Source: Streptomyces wedmorensis
GTDB lineage: Bacteria; Actinomycetota; Actinomycetes; Streptomycetales; Streptomycetaceae
Reading direction: 5' to 3'
Assembly: GCF_000716445.1 (NCBI RefSeq)
Contig: NZ_JNWK01000096.1
Coordinates: 1 to 17,780 of the forward strand
Length of the DNA stretch: 17,780 nucleotides
Below, in pieces: positions 7,507 to 14,151 of the stretch; the stretch's first letter is position 1; the number at the start of each line of letters is the position of its first letter. The notes under the pieces were generated by a model. That model was not told the DNA's origin, did no database searches, and saw nothing but the letters and a program-made list of their open reading frames with translations. The position numbers were made by a program, and so were the translations under genes.

Positions 7507-8228
7507 GGCTGCTCCAGGGCGGCGAGGAGCCGGGGCTCCCGGGTGCGGGCGGGTGGGGTGCGCAGACAGCGCCGGGCGGCGGGGGCCCGGGACGAGGGCG
7601 GTACGAGGACGGCGACGGCCGGCCCGAGGACGGTGAGCGGGACGGCCGCGAGCGACGCGAACCCCAGCGGCAGCGAGCCGGCGGCCCACGGCACGGCCAC
7701 GGCCAGCACCCGGGCGAGGAGTTCGAGCAGCCAGCGGTTCCGGGAGCGCTCCGGGGTGATGCCCCGTTCGCACCAGAGCCTCAGCCGGTCGAAGGACCAG
7801 GCCGTGGCCCACCCCATGAGGGGCCGGAAGACGAGGCGGTCGGCGGCGCGGCCGAGGAGACCCCAGCGCGGCCGGTAGTCGTAGCCGGTGAGGAAGCGGA
7901 CGCCGTCGGCCGTGGGCACGTACCGCCAGTAGCCGCTGCCCTCGGCGAGCAGCGACAGCGGGTGCGGGGAGGCGAACCGGAGGGCCGAGACCCGGTCGCC
8001 GCCGGCCCGGTGGCGCTCCCCCGCGGAGACACCGGTGCCGGCGACGACCAGGAAGGGCAGCACGCGCGTCGCGTACCGGAAGCGCTGGGGTTCGTCCCCG
8101 GCGCGCGGAAGGTAGTCGATCTCCGTGAACCGCAGGTCCCACCGCTGGTGCCGGTCGGGTTCCTGCGTGCGTTCCCAGAGTGTCTCCAGGTCCACGCGCA
8201 CGCGCGTCTCGATGTAGAGACCCACCAT
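7503..8228 (-). CDS. SRPBCC/START-like protein with C-terminal membrane segment
   Basis: This is a 241-residue protein. Residues 1-125 resemble an SRPBCC (START/Bet v1-like) ligand-binding fold: a first strand YIETRVRVDLETLWERTQEP, a conserved HQRWDLRFTEIDYL, then GSGYWRYVPTADGVRFLTGYDY. Residues about 168-210 are strongly hydrophobic with two possible helices (LLARVLAVAVPWAAG and LAAVPLTVLGPAVAVLV). A basic, Pro-rich tail follows. Such proteins often bind hydrophobic molecules or act with polyketide or lipid pathways, but the substrate cannot be told. The ATG at 8228 has GGGAGA a few nt upstream. It is the first gene of the operon whose promoter carries the TetR operators, and its TGA overlaps the DUF4166 GTG by 4 nt. 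Confidence 0.75.
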   Translation of the reverse strand: MVGLYIETRVRVDLETLWERTQEPDRHQRWDLRFTEIDYLPRAGDEPQRFRYATRVLPFLVVAGTGVSAGERHRAGGDRVSALRFASPHPLSLLAEGSGYWRYVPTADGVRFLTGYDYRPRWGLLGRAADRLVFRPLMGWATAWSFDRLRLWCERGITPERSRNRWLLELLARVLAVAVPWAAGSLPLGFASLAAVPLTVLGPAVAVLVPPSSRAPAARRCLRTPPARTREPRLLAALEQP

Positions 8229-8250
8229 CGTTCTCCCAGCTCATCCGGCA

Positions 8251-8270
8251 TTTTGAGCGACCGCTCAAAA
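8251..8270. promoter_or_regulatory. TetR operator O1
   Basis: TTTTGAGCGACCGCTCAAAA is a perfect 20-bp palindrome (9-bp arms, 2-nt centre). It lies 22 nt upstream of the operon's first ATG and just downstream of the predicted transcription start, a position where a bound repressor would block elongation or promoter clearance. Assignment to the TetR protein encoded at the operon's end is inference from motif type and location. Confidence 0.78.
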
Positions 8271-8283
8271 CTGCCCGCGAGTG

Positions 8284-8312
8284 AAGGTAGCCGATTTTGA
8301 GCAGTCGCTCAA
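8284..8312 (-). promoter_or_regulatory. Promoter of the SRPBCC-DUF4166-tetR operon
   Basis: The minus strand shows TTGAGC (8312-8307) as -35, a 17-nt spacer, and TACCTT (8289-8284) as -10, close to the housekeeping sigma pattern of Streptomyces. Transcription would begin near 8277, leaving a leader of about 50 nt. The -35 lies within operator O2. Confidence 0.6.
8297..8312. promoter_or_regulatory. TetR operator O2
   Basis: TTGAGCAGTCGCTCAA is an inverted repeat, TTGAGC-N4-GCTCAA, the same pattern as O1, with equivalent bases 44 bp apart (about four helical turns, same face). It covers the -35 element of the operon promoter. Confidence 0.75.
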
Positions 8313-8326
8313 CCGGCGGCCACGAA

Positions 8327-8361
8327 GAAGCCCCCGGCCCCTTGTCGGGGCCGGGGGCTTC
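8327..8361. terminator. Stem-loop terminator after the thiamine-binding-protein gene
   Basis: A perfect 15-bp GC-rich stem (arms 8327-8341 and 8347-8361) closes a 5-nt loop. It lies 20 nt past the stop of the MTH1187-type gene. There is no U-tract, as is common in Streptomyces. It insulates that operon from the TetR-controlled promoter just beyond. Confidence 0.85.
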
Positions 8362-8381
8362 CCGGGTTCGCCCAGCGGACG

Positions 8382-8675
8382 TCAGGCGCCGAGGTGGCGC
8401 TCCACCGTCTCGACCTTCGAGGTCAGACCGTCCGTCACACCGGGCCGGATGTCGGCCTTCATGACGACCGAGACGCGCGGCGCGCGGGCCTCGACGGCGG
8501 CGACGGCGCGCTTCACGACGTCCATCACCTCGTCCCAGTCGCCCTCCACGCTCGTGAACATCGCGTCGGTGCGGTTCGGCAGACCGGACTCGCGGACGAC
8601 CCGGACGGCGTCGGCGACGTACTCGCCGACGTCTTCCCCCACGCCGAGGGGGGTCACGGAGAAAGCGAGGATCAC
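8382..8675 (-). CDS. MTH1187-family thiamine-binding protein
   Basis: This small soluble protein of 97 residues belongs to the MTH1187/YkoF-like (DUF77) family, whose members form a ferredoxin-like fold and bind thiamine or related pyrimidines. Visible family features are the opening [20 protein letters not shown], the central [20 protein letters not shown], and the closing strand [13 protein letters not shown] before [11 protein letters not shown]. The GTG at 8675 overlaps the TGA of the DUF3817 gene by 4 nt, so the two are co-translated. The function in the cell (thiamine storage, buffering or delivery) is not established. A strong stem-loop follows the gene. Confidence 0.85.
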   Translation of the reverse strand: MILAFSVTPLGVGEDVGEYVADAVRVVRESGLPNRTDAMFTSVEGDWDEVMDVVKRAVAAVEARAPRVSVVMKADIRPGVTDGLTSKVETVERHLGA

Positions 8676-9025
8676 GCCTTCACCGCACCCTCGGCCGCCG
8701 CGGCCCGCGCGCGGGAGGCGATGACCGCGTCCTCGGCCTCGCGCTTGAGCTTGCGCTCGGCGTAGAAGCCGCCGAAGGGCAGCACCGAGAGGGCGAAGTA
8801 GAGGGCGGCGGTGCCGAAGCTCCACTTGGTGCGGTTCCAGGCGTCCAGCCAGAAGAGGACGTACAGGATGAACAGCACGCCGTGGACCGCGCCCATGACC
8901 GGCACCGCGTTGAAGTCCGTCGTCCGCTTGAGCACCGAGCAGACCAGCAGGAGCAGGAACGAGACGGCCTCCGGCGCGGAGACGAGCCGGAGCCGGTGGA
9001 GGGAGGAAGCGGTCTTGATGTCCAC
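8672..9025 (-). CDS. DUF3817 membrane protein
   Basis: This 117-residue integral membrane protein has three hydrophobic helices (about 15-32, 41-60 and 68-86) followed by a basic cytoplasmic tail ([19 protein letters not shown]). Motifs such as [27 protein letters not shown] and [15 protein letters not shown] are characteristic of DUF3817. The function is unknown. GTG at 9025 gives the usual family start MDIKTAS; its Shine-Dalgarno is weak (AGGTGA about 10 nt upstream). An in-frame GTG at 9037 would add four residues. The gene is first in a two-gene operon with the thiamine-binding protein and divergent from the AIM24 operon. Confidence 0.82.
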   Translation of the reverse strand: MDIKTASSLHRLRLVSAPEAVSFLLLLVCSVLKRTTDFNAVPVMGAVHGVLFILYVLFWLDAWNRTKWSFGTAALYFALSVLPFGGFYAERKLKREAEDAVIASRARAAAAEGAVKA

Positions 9026-9049
9026 GGAGGGGGTCACCTTCGTTCGGTC

Positions 9050-9085
9050 TTGTGAACGGATGCACAAGGGCCCGTCCATTGTGCA
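9050..9085. promoter_or_regulatory. Cluster of TTGTG/CACAA half-sites in a divergent promoter region
   Basis: Three half-sites alternate in orientation: TTGTG (9050-9054), CACAA (9063-9067) and TTGTG (9079-9083). The last two extend to a perfect 7-bp inverted repeat, TGCACAA-N11-TTGTGCA (9061-9085). The cluster occupies the 107-nt region between the DUF3817 GTG and the first AIM24 GTG, and could bind a dimeric regulator controlling both operons. The binding protein is unknown. Confidence 0.45.
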
Positions 9086-9132
9086 CGCCGACTTTGCTGT
9101 CTCTTTATCCGGGGGCCCAGTACCTTCCTGGG

Positions 9133-9771
9133 GTGGCAACGTTCCGACTCCAAGGCAGCAAAGTGCTCGCCGTCTCCATGACCGGCGACTCCGTCAAGGC
9201 GAAGAACGGCTCGATGGTCGCCTACGACGGCCAGATGGCGTTCAAGAAGATGAGCGGCGGCGGTGAGGGCCTGCGCGGCATGGTGACCCGCCGGCTCACG
9301 GGTGAGCAGATGGAGGTGATGGAGGTCCGCGGCCAGGGGACCTGCTGGTTCGCCGACCGGGCCTCCGAGATCAACCTCGTGTCCCTGCACGGCGACAAGC
9401 TCTGGGTCGAGGCGAGCAACCTGCTCTGCACCGACGCGGGGCTGCGCACCGGCACCACCTTCACGGGACTGCGTGGCGGCGCGACCGGCAACGGCCTCTT
9501 CACCACCACCGTCGAGGGCACCGGGCAGGCGGCGATCACGTCCGACGGCCCGGCGGTGGTGCTGCGGGTGACCCCGCAGTACCCGCTCCAGGTCGACCCC
9601 GGCGCGTACATCGCCCACCAGGGCAACCTCCAGCAGCACTTCCAGTCGGGTGTGACCTTCCGCACCCTGATGGGCGAGGGCGGCGGCGAGGCCTTCCAGA
9701 TCCGCTTCGAGGGGGACGGCCTCGTGTACGTCCAGCCGAGCGAGCGGAACACGATCGGGGGCGACGTCTGA
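9133..9771 (+). CDS. AIM24-family protein, first paralogue
   Basis: This 212-residue protein belongs to the AIM24/TIGR00266 (DUF124) beta-rich family. It opens with MATFRLQGSKVLAVSM, has the family phrase NGSMVAYDGQMAFKK (about 26-40), a mid-region WFADRASEINLVSLHGDKLWVEASNLL (given as WFADRASEINLV and SLHGDKLWVEASNLL), GNGLFTTTVEGTG, and a closing VDPGAYIAHQGN ... GGGEAFQIRFEGDGLVYVQPSE (GGGEAFQIRFEG, DGLVYVQPSE). No signal peptide or membrane helix is present. The family's role in bacteria is not established. GTG at 9133 matches the family N-terminus; no good Shine-Dalgarno precedes it. TACCTT at 9121-9126 ends 6 nt before the GTG, as a -10 would for a leaderless message. Its stop shares a base with the next ATG (TGATG). 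Confidence 0.85.
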   Translation: MATFRLQGSKVLAVSMTGDSVKAKNGSMVAYDGQMAFKKMSGGGEGLRGMVTRRLTGEQMEVMEVRGQGTCWFADRASEINLVSLHGDKLWVEASNLLCTDAGLRTGTTFTGLRGGATGNGLFTTTVEGTGQAAITSDGPAVVLRVTPQYPLQVDPGAYIAHQGNLQQHFQSGVTFRTLMGEGGGEAFQIRFEGDGLVYVQPSERNTIGGDV

Positions 9772-10421
9772 TGCCGTTCCGCGAGATCAACTCGAAGATG
9801 GTCGAGGCGACCGTCATCCCCGGGCAGCGGATGTTCAGCCAGCGCGGCGCGATGCTCGCGTACCGCGGCGACGTCAGTTTCACGCCGAACATGGCGGGCG
9901 GCCAGGGCGGCCTGATGTCGATGATCGGCCGCCGGGTGGCCGGCGAGGCGACCCCGCTGATGACCGTCGAGGGCAACGGCACCGTGATGTTCGGGCACGG
10001 CGGGCACCACATCCAGGTGATCGGCCTCACCGGCGACACCCTGTACGTCGAGGCCGACCGCCTGCTCGCCTTCGACGGCACCCTGGAGCAGGGCACGATG
10101 TTCATGGGCTCGCAGGGCGGGGTCATGGGCATGGTCCGCGGCCAGGTGACCGGCCAGGGCCTCTTCACCACGACGCTCAAGGGGCACGGCTCGGTGGCCG
10201 TCATGGCCCACGGCGGCGTCATCCAGCTGCCGATCACCCCGGGCAACCCGGTCCACGTCGACCCGCAGGCGTACGTGGCCCACCACGGCGACGTGCGGAA
10301 CAAGCTCTCCACCGCGCTCGGCTGGCGCGACATGGTGGGGCGCGGCTCGGGCGAGGCCTTCCAGCTGGAGCTGAGCGGCAGCGGCGCGGTGTACGTCCAG
10401 GCCTCGGAGGAGAAGCTGTGA
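9771..10421 (+). CDS. AIM24-family protein, second paralogue
   Basis: This is a 216-residue paralogue of the preceding protein. Shared elements are RGAMLAYRGDVSF (26-38), FGHGGHHIQVIGLTGDTLYVEADRLLAF (given as FGHGGHHIQVIGL and TGDTLYVEADRLLAF), GQGLFTTTLKGHGSVAV, VDPQAYVAHHGD and RGSGEAFQLELSGSGAVYVQASE (given as RGSGEAFQLE and LSGSGAVYVQASE). It is richer in Met and Gly in its centre (FMGSQGGVMGMVRG). Both ends overlap neighbours: ATG shares a base with the upstream TGA, and its TGA overlaps the next GTG (GTGA). Equal stoichiometry or a hetero-oligomer of the three proteins is therefore plausible, but inferred. Confidence 0.87.
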   Translation: MPFREINSKMVEATVIPGQRMFSQRGAMLAYRGDVSFTPNMAGGQGGLMSMIGRRVAGEATPLMTVEGNGTVMFGHGGHHIQVIGLTGDTLYVEADRLLAFDGTLEQGTMFMGSQGGVMGMVRGQVTGQGLFTTTLKGHGSVAVMAHGGVIQLPITPGNPVHVDPQAYVAHHGDVRNKLSTALGWRDMVGRGSGEAFQLELSGSGAVYVQASEEKL

Positions 10422-11203
10422 GCACCCCTGTCATCCACGACCCGCACTCCCTGCCGTCGGACGACAACGTCAACCCGTACACCTTCTGCGTGGAGCTCAA
10501 GGGCTCCCAGTGGTTCCTGCAGAAGGGGAAGATGATCGCCTACTACGGGCGGATCGAGTTCAACGGCATCGGTCACGGCCGGCTCGACCGGCTGGTGCGG
10601 ACGTCCTTCCACTCGCCGCTGCACGCGAGCGACTGGGTGGTGGCCGAGGGCAGCGGCAAGATGCTGCTGGCGGACCGGGCCTTCGACGTGAACTCGTACG
10701 ACCTGGACGAGGGCAACCTGACGATCCGCTCGGGCAACCTCCTCGCCTACCAGCCCACGCTCGCGCTGAAGCAGTCGATCGTGCCGGGCTTCGTGACCCT
10801 GATCGGCACCGGCAAGTTCGTGGCCGCGTCGAACGGTCCCGTGGTCTTCATGGAACCCCCGATGCGGGTCGACCCGCAGGCCCTCGTGGGCTGGGCCGAC
10901 TGCCCCTCGCCCTGTCATCATTACGACCACGGCTACATGACCGGCGTGATGGGCGGCGTACGGGCCCTGACGGGCATCGGCGGCACCTCGGGCGAGGAGC
11001 ACCAGTTCGAGTTCGTCGGCGCGGGCACGGTGCTGCTCCAGTCGACGGAGCTCCTGATGGCGGAGCGGCCGATCGGCGGGCCTCCCGCGCAGGCGGGCGT
11101 GCCCGGCGGACAGGGGGCGCACGGTTCCGGCCAGGGCGTGCCCGGCTCGGTACCGCGCCTTCCCGGCCAGCTCGGTGACCTCCAGCGTCGCTTCGGTCTG
11201 TGA
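10418..11203 (+). CDS. AIM24-family protein, third and divergent paralogue
   Basis: At 261 residues this is the longest of the triad. The AIM24 core runs from about YTFCVELKGSQWFLQKGKMIAYYG (given as YTFCVELKGSQW and FLQKGKMIAYYG, 21-44) to GTVLLQSTE. The VDPQA landmark (151-155) is followed not by AY-AH-G, as in the other two, but by an insertion with Cys162, Cys166, His167, His168 and His171 (DCPSPCHHYDHG), a possible metal site. Residues about 218-257 are a Gly/Pro/Gln-rich, probably disordered tail. GGAGGAG lies about 6 nt before the GTG, within the preceding gene, so re-initiation is favoured. The function is unknown; it closes the operon before the separately promoted marR. Confidence 0.86.
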   Translation: MSTPVIHDPHSLPSDDNVNPYTFCVELKGSQWFLQKGKMIAYYGRIEFNGIGHGRLDRLVRTSFHSPLHASDWVVAEGSGKMLLADRAFDVNSYDLDEGNLTIRSGNLLAYQPTLALKQSIVPGFVTLIGTGKFVAASNGPVVFMEPPMRVDPQALVGWADCPSPCHHYDHGYMTGVMGGVRALTGIGGTSGEEHQFEFVGAGTVLLQSTELLMAERPIGGPPAQAGVPGGQGAHGSGQGVPGSVPRLPGQLGDLQRRFGL

Positions 11204-11250
11204 GCGGTAGTCTGCGGAGTGTGACGTCTTCGAACGCGCGCTCCCAGACT

Positions 11251-11280
11251 TCGTCAAGTTTTCAACTTCTTAGGTAGAAT
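11251..11280 (+). promoter_or_regulatory. marR promoter predicting a leaderless transcript
   Basis: TAGAAT (11275-11280) is a good -10, with TCGTCA (11251-11256) a possible -35 at 18-nt spacing. The ATG of marR begins 6 nt after the -10, so the expected start of transcription coincides with the start codon. No Shine-Dalgarno exists in the intervening CCATAC. Confidence 0.6.
11256..11268. promoter_or_regulatory. Operator-like palindrome within the marR promoter
   Basis: AAGTT-TTC-AACTT is a perfect 5-bp-arm inverted repeat sitting between the -35 and -10 elements, in an AT-rich patch that stands out from its surroundings. MarR proteins commonly repress their own gene from such sites. That this one does is inference. 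Confidence 0.55.
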
Positions 11281-11286
11281 CCATAC

Positions 11287-11763
11287 ATGGAGACCGAGAC
11301 CGCCACCCCCTGGCTCAGCGACGGCGAGCAGTGCGCCTGGCGCACCTTCCTGGACGTCCAGCGCATGCTGACGTACCAGCTGGAGAGGGACCTCCAGCCG
11401 TTCGGGCTGACGATGAACGACTACGAGATCCTGGTGAACCTCTCGGAGTCGTCGGACCGGAGGCTGCGCATGAGCGACCTCGCCGCGGCCACCCTCCAGT
11501 CGAAGAGCCGGCTCTCCCACCAGATCACCCGCATGGAGAACGCCGGCCTCGTCCGCCGCGAGAACTGCGAGTCCGACCGGCGCGGGCTCTACGCCGTCCT
11601 GACCGACGACGGCATGGAGACGATGCGCAAGGTCGCCCCGCACCACGTCGAGTCGGTGCGCAGGCACTTCATCGACCAGCTCAGCGGCGAGGCCCTCGGC
11701 GACCTCCACGAGTCCCTGAAGCCGGTCGCGGAGCAGCTGCGCGGCCGCCGCGGCAAGCCGTGA
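11287..11763 (+). CDS. MarR-family transcriptional regulator
   Basis: This 158-residue winged-helix dimeric regulator has an N-terminal dimerisation helix WLSDGEQCAWRTFLDVQRML, then LTMNDYEILVNLSES (41-55), the recognition helix region RMSDLAAATLQSKSRLSHQITRME (split RMSDLAAATLQS, KSRLSHQITRME), the wing ENCESDRRGLYAVLTDDG (DxR signature SDRRG), and a C-terminal helix. Family members usually sense small phenolic or oxidising ligands; none can be assigned here, although Cys17 and Cys98 are present. The promoter is immediately adjacent, giving a probable leaderless mRNA. A very strong terminator follows, so this is a single-gene unit. Targets may include itself and perhaps the AIM24 operon or the neighbouring CoA genes. 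Confidence 0.88.
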   Translation: METETATPWLSDGEQCAWRTFLDVQRMLTYQLERDLQPFGLTMNDYEILVNLSESSDRRLRMSDLAAATLQSKSRLSHQITRMENAGLVRRENCESDRRGLYAVLTDDGMETMRKVAPHHVESVRRHFIDQLSGEALGDLHESLKPVAEQLRGRRGKP

Positions 11764-11775
11764 CCTGACAAAGAC

Positions 11776-11813
11776 GGGAAGGGCCCCTCCGGACGTCCGG
11801 AGGGGCCCTTCCC
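11776..11813. terminator. 38-bp perfect palindrome, bidirectional terminator
   Basis: Positions 11776-11813 read the same on both strands with no mismatch (centre GGACGTCC). The RNA hairpin would be extremely stable. It lies 12 nt after the marR stop and 12 nt before the meaB stop, serving both convergent genes. Confidence 0.9.
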
Positions 11814-11825
11814 TTGTGACCGGGG

Positions 11826-12782
11826 TCAGTTTCCGGTCAGGCTCGCGATCAGCTCGTCGGAAGCCGCGTACGGGTCGAGGGTGCCCGCCACGATCCGCTC
11901 GGCGAGCGCGTCGAGGCGCCGGTCGCCGTGCAGGTCGCCGATGCGCTCGCGCAGGGCCGTGACCGCGATGGCCTCGACCTCGCCCGCGGCGCGGTCCCGG
12001 CGGCGCTCCGCGAGGACCCCGCACTCCTCCATCCAGGCGCGGTGCTTCTCCAGGGCCTCCACGACCTCGTCGATGCCCTCGCCGCGCGCCGCGACCGTCT
12101 TGACGATCGGCGGCCGCCAGTCGCCGGCGGCCCGCGCCTCGCCCAGGCCCAGCATGTGGTTGAGCTCGCGGGCGGTGGAGTCGGCGCCGTCCCGGTCGGC
12201 CTTGTTCACCACGTACACGTCGCCGATCTCCAGGATGCCCGCCTTCGCGGCCTGGATCCCGTCGCCCATGCCCGGCGCGAGGAGGACGACCGAGGTGTCG
12301 GCCTGGGAGGCGATCTCGACCTCCGACTGACCGACGCCGACCGTCTCCACCAGGATCACGTCGAAGCCGGCCGCGTCCAGGACGCGGATGGCCTGCGGGG
12401 CGGACCAGGCGAGACCGCCGAGATGGCCGCGGGTGGCCATGGAGCGGATGTAGACGCCCGGGTCGGAGGCGTGCTCCGACATCCGGACCCGGTCGCCGAG
12501 CAGCGCTCCCCCGCTGAACGGGGAGGACGGGTCGACGGCCAGGACCGCGACCCGCTTGCCCGCCCGCCGGTAGGCGGAGACCAGCGCCGACGTCGAGGTG
12601 GACTTGCCGACGCCGGGCGAGCCCGTCAGGCCCACCACGTACGCGCCGCCGGTGAGCGGCGCGAGCGCCGCCATCACCTCGCGCAGCTGCGGGGACGCCC
12701 CCTCCACGAGCGAGATCAGCCGGGCCACGGCCCGTGGCCTGCCCTCCCGTGCCTGGGTGACCAGAGCGGGGACGTCCACCAT
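11826..12782 (-). CDS. meaB: Methylmalonyl-CoA mutase-associated GTPase MeaB
   Basis: This is a 318-residue G3E P-loop GTPase. MeaB chaperones adenosylcobalamin-dependent methylmalonyl-CoA mutase, gating cofactor loading and protecting it from inactivation. Motifs in order: an N-terminal helical region (VPALVTQAREGRPRAVARLI), Walker A GSPGVGKS (54-61), DPSSP (84-88), DRVRM (97-101), switch motif ETVGVGQSE (146-154), and the guanine-specificity motif NKAD (193-196). A C-terminal helical dimerisation arm follows. AAGGAG lies about 8 nt before the ATG. It is 29 nt downstream of the thiolase gene on the same strand and so probably co-transcribed. The mutase subunits are not in the window. Divergently, mce supplies the epimerase of the same pathway. 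Confidence 0.95.
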   Translation of the reverse strand: MVDVPALVTQAREGRPRAVARLISLVEGASPQLREVMAALAPLTGGAYVVGLTGSPGVGKSTSTSALVSAYRRAGKRVAVLAVDPSSPFSGGALLGDRVRMSEHASDPGVYIRSMATRGHLGGLAWSAPQAIRVLDAAGFDVILVETVGVGQSEVEIASQADTSVVLLAPGMGDGIQAAKAGILEIGDVYVVNKADRDGADSTARELNHMLGLGEARAAGDWRPPIVKTVAARGEGIDEVVEALEKHRAWMEECGVLAERRRDRAAGEVEAIAVTALRERIGDLHGDRRLDALAERIVAGTLDPYAASDELIASLTGN

Positions 12783-12811
12783 GTGCGGGCTCCTTGCCTG
12801 CCTGGAGTGAC

Positions 12812-14014
12812 TTACTTGCCGGCGACGCGGACGATCAGCGCGTCACCCTGGCCGCCGCCACCGCAGAGGGCGGCCGCGCCGATGCCGCCGCCGCGCCGCT
12901 TGAGCTCCAGCGCGAGGTGCAGCACCACGCGGGCGCCGGACATGCCGATCGGGTGGCCGAGGGCGATCGCACCGCCGTTGACGTTCACCTTCTCGGGGGT
13001 AACGCCCAGGTCCTTCATTGACTGGACGGCGACCGCGGCGAAGGCCTCGTTGATCTCGATGAGGTCGAGGTCCTCGACGCCCAGGCCCTCCTTCTTGAGG
13101 GCGTGCAGGATCGCGTTGGACGGCTGCGACTGGAGCGAGTTGTCCGGGCCCGCGACGTTGCCGTGGGCGCCGATCTCGGCGATCCACTCCAGGCCCAGCT
13201 CCTCGGCCTTGGCCTTGCTCATCACGACGACGGCCGCGGCACCGTCGGAGATCTGCGAGGAGGTGCCGGCGGTGATGGTGCCGTCCTTCGCGAACGCCGG
13301 GCGGAGCTTGCCGAGGGACTCGGCGGTGGTCTCGGCGCGGATGCCCTCGTCCTTGGAGAAGACGACCGGCTCGCCCTTGCGCTGCGGGATCTCGACCGGG
13401 GTGATCTCGGCCTCGAAGATGCCGTTCTTCTGGGCGGCGGCGGCGCGCTGGTGCGACAGGGCGGCGATCTCGTCCTGCTCCGGGCGCTGGATGCCGAGGC
13501 GGGTGTTGTGCTTCTCCGTGGACTCGCCCATGGCGATGCCCTCGAAGGAGTCGGTGAGGCCGTCGTACGCCATGGCGTCGAGCATCTCGATCGCGCCGTA
13601 CTTGAAGCCCTCGCGGGACTTCGGCAGCAGGTGCGGGGCGTTCGTCATCGACTCCTGGCCGCCGGCGACGACCACGTCGAACTCGCCCGCGCGGATGAGC
13701 TGGTCGGCGAGGGCGATCGCGTCGAGACCCGACAGACACACCTTGTTGATGGTGAGGGCGGGGACGTTCATCGGGATGCCCGCCTTGACGGCGGCCTGAC
13801 GGGCGGGGATCTGGCCGGCGCCCGCCTGGAGCACCTGGCCCATGATCACGTACTGCACCTGGTCGCCGCCGATGCCGGCCCGGTCGAGGGCCGCCTTGAT
13901 GGCGAAGCCGCCGAGGTCGGCGCCGGAGAAGGACTTGAGCGAGCCGAGCAGGCGACCCATGGGCGTGCGGGCGCCCGCGACGATCACTGAGGTGGTACCG
14001 GTCGTTCCAGACAT
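12812..14014 (-). CDS. Acetyl-CoA C-acetyltransferase (thiolase)
   Basis: This 400-residue biosynthetic-type thiolase condenses two acetyl-CoA to acetoacetyl-CoA or runs the reverse cleavage in the cytosol. The nucleophile is Cys93 ([11 protein letters not shown]). NEAF (322-325), His354 ([16 protein letters not shown]) and the second catalytic Cys384 (CGGGGQGDA) are all present. Length and composition are typical of AtoB/PhaA-like enzymes. ATG at 14014 gives [20 protein letters not shown]; the Shine-Dalgarno is weak (AAGGGG about 11 nt upstream). The gene stops with TAA. Its placement with meaB and mce fits the route from acetoacetyl-CoA through crotonyl-CoA and ethylmalonyl-CoA to methylmalonyl-CoA in Streptomyces, which supplies polyketide extender units (family knowledge, not shown here). 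Confidence 0.94.
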   Translation of the reverse strand: MSGTTGTTSVIVAGARTPMGRLLGSLKSFSGADLGGFAIKAALDRAGIGGDQVQYVIMGQVLQAGAGQIPARQAAVKAGIPMNVPALTINKVCLSGLDAIALADQLIRAGEFDVVVAGGQESMTNAPHLLPKSREGFKYGAIEMLDAMAYDGLTDSFEGIAMGESTEKHNTRLGIQRPEQDEIAALSHQRAAAAQKNGIFEAEITPVEIPQRKGEPVVFSKDEGIRAETTAESLGKLRPAFAKDGTITAGTSSQISDGAAAVVVMSKAKAEELGLEWIAEIGAHGNVAGPDNSLQSQPSNAILHALKKEGLGVEDLDLIEINEAFAAVAVQSMKDLGVTPEKVNVNGGAIALGHPIGMSGARVVLHLALELKRRGGGIGAAALCGGGGQGDALIVRVAGK

Positions 14015-14059
14015 GAGGCACGGCCCCTTGGGATGAGGAGTGAACGAGGGTTTACCGCC

Positions 14060-14088
14060 AATGTACTGAGAGGCGCGGCGCGCGGTCA
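14060..14088 (-). promoter_or_regulatory. Promoter of the thiolase-meaB operon
   Basis: The minus strand has TGACCG (14088-14083), a 17-nt spacer and TACATT (14065-14060). Transcription would begin near 14053, about 40 nt before the thiolase ATG. Confidence 0.55.
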
Positions 14089-14091
14089 CCG

Positions 14092-14111
14092 GCGCGATGG
14101 TGTGATCGCGC
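14092..14111. promoter_or_regulatory. Inverted repeat in the thiolase/mce divergent region
   Basis: GCGCGAT-GGTGTG-ATCGCGC is a perfect inverted repeat with 7-bp arms and a 6-nt spacer, lying just upstream of the thiolase -35 and about 40 nt upstream of the mce start. It is well placed to be a shared operator; the regulator is unknown. Confidence 0.45.
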
Positions 14112-14151
14112 GCACGTTGCGTAACCACCTTCCCGGCGGTGCACTGGAGGA

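Noticed and set aside
9222..11257. Long minus-strand frames opposite the AIM24 genes
   Set aside because: The plus-strand AIM24 genes show family motifs and coupled starts; the opposite frames give no motif and depend on codon bias.
11928..13799. 623-codon plus-strand frame opposite meaB and thiolase
   Set aside because: It is antisense to two enzymes with intact catalytic motifs, and the composition is typical of a shadow frame.
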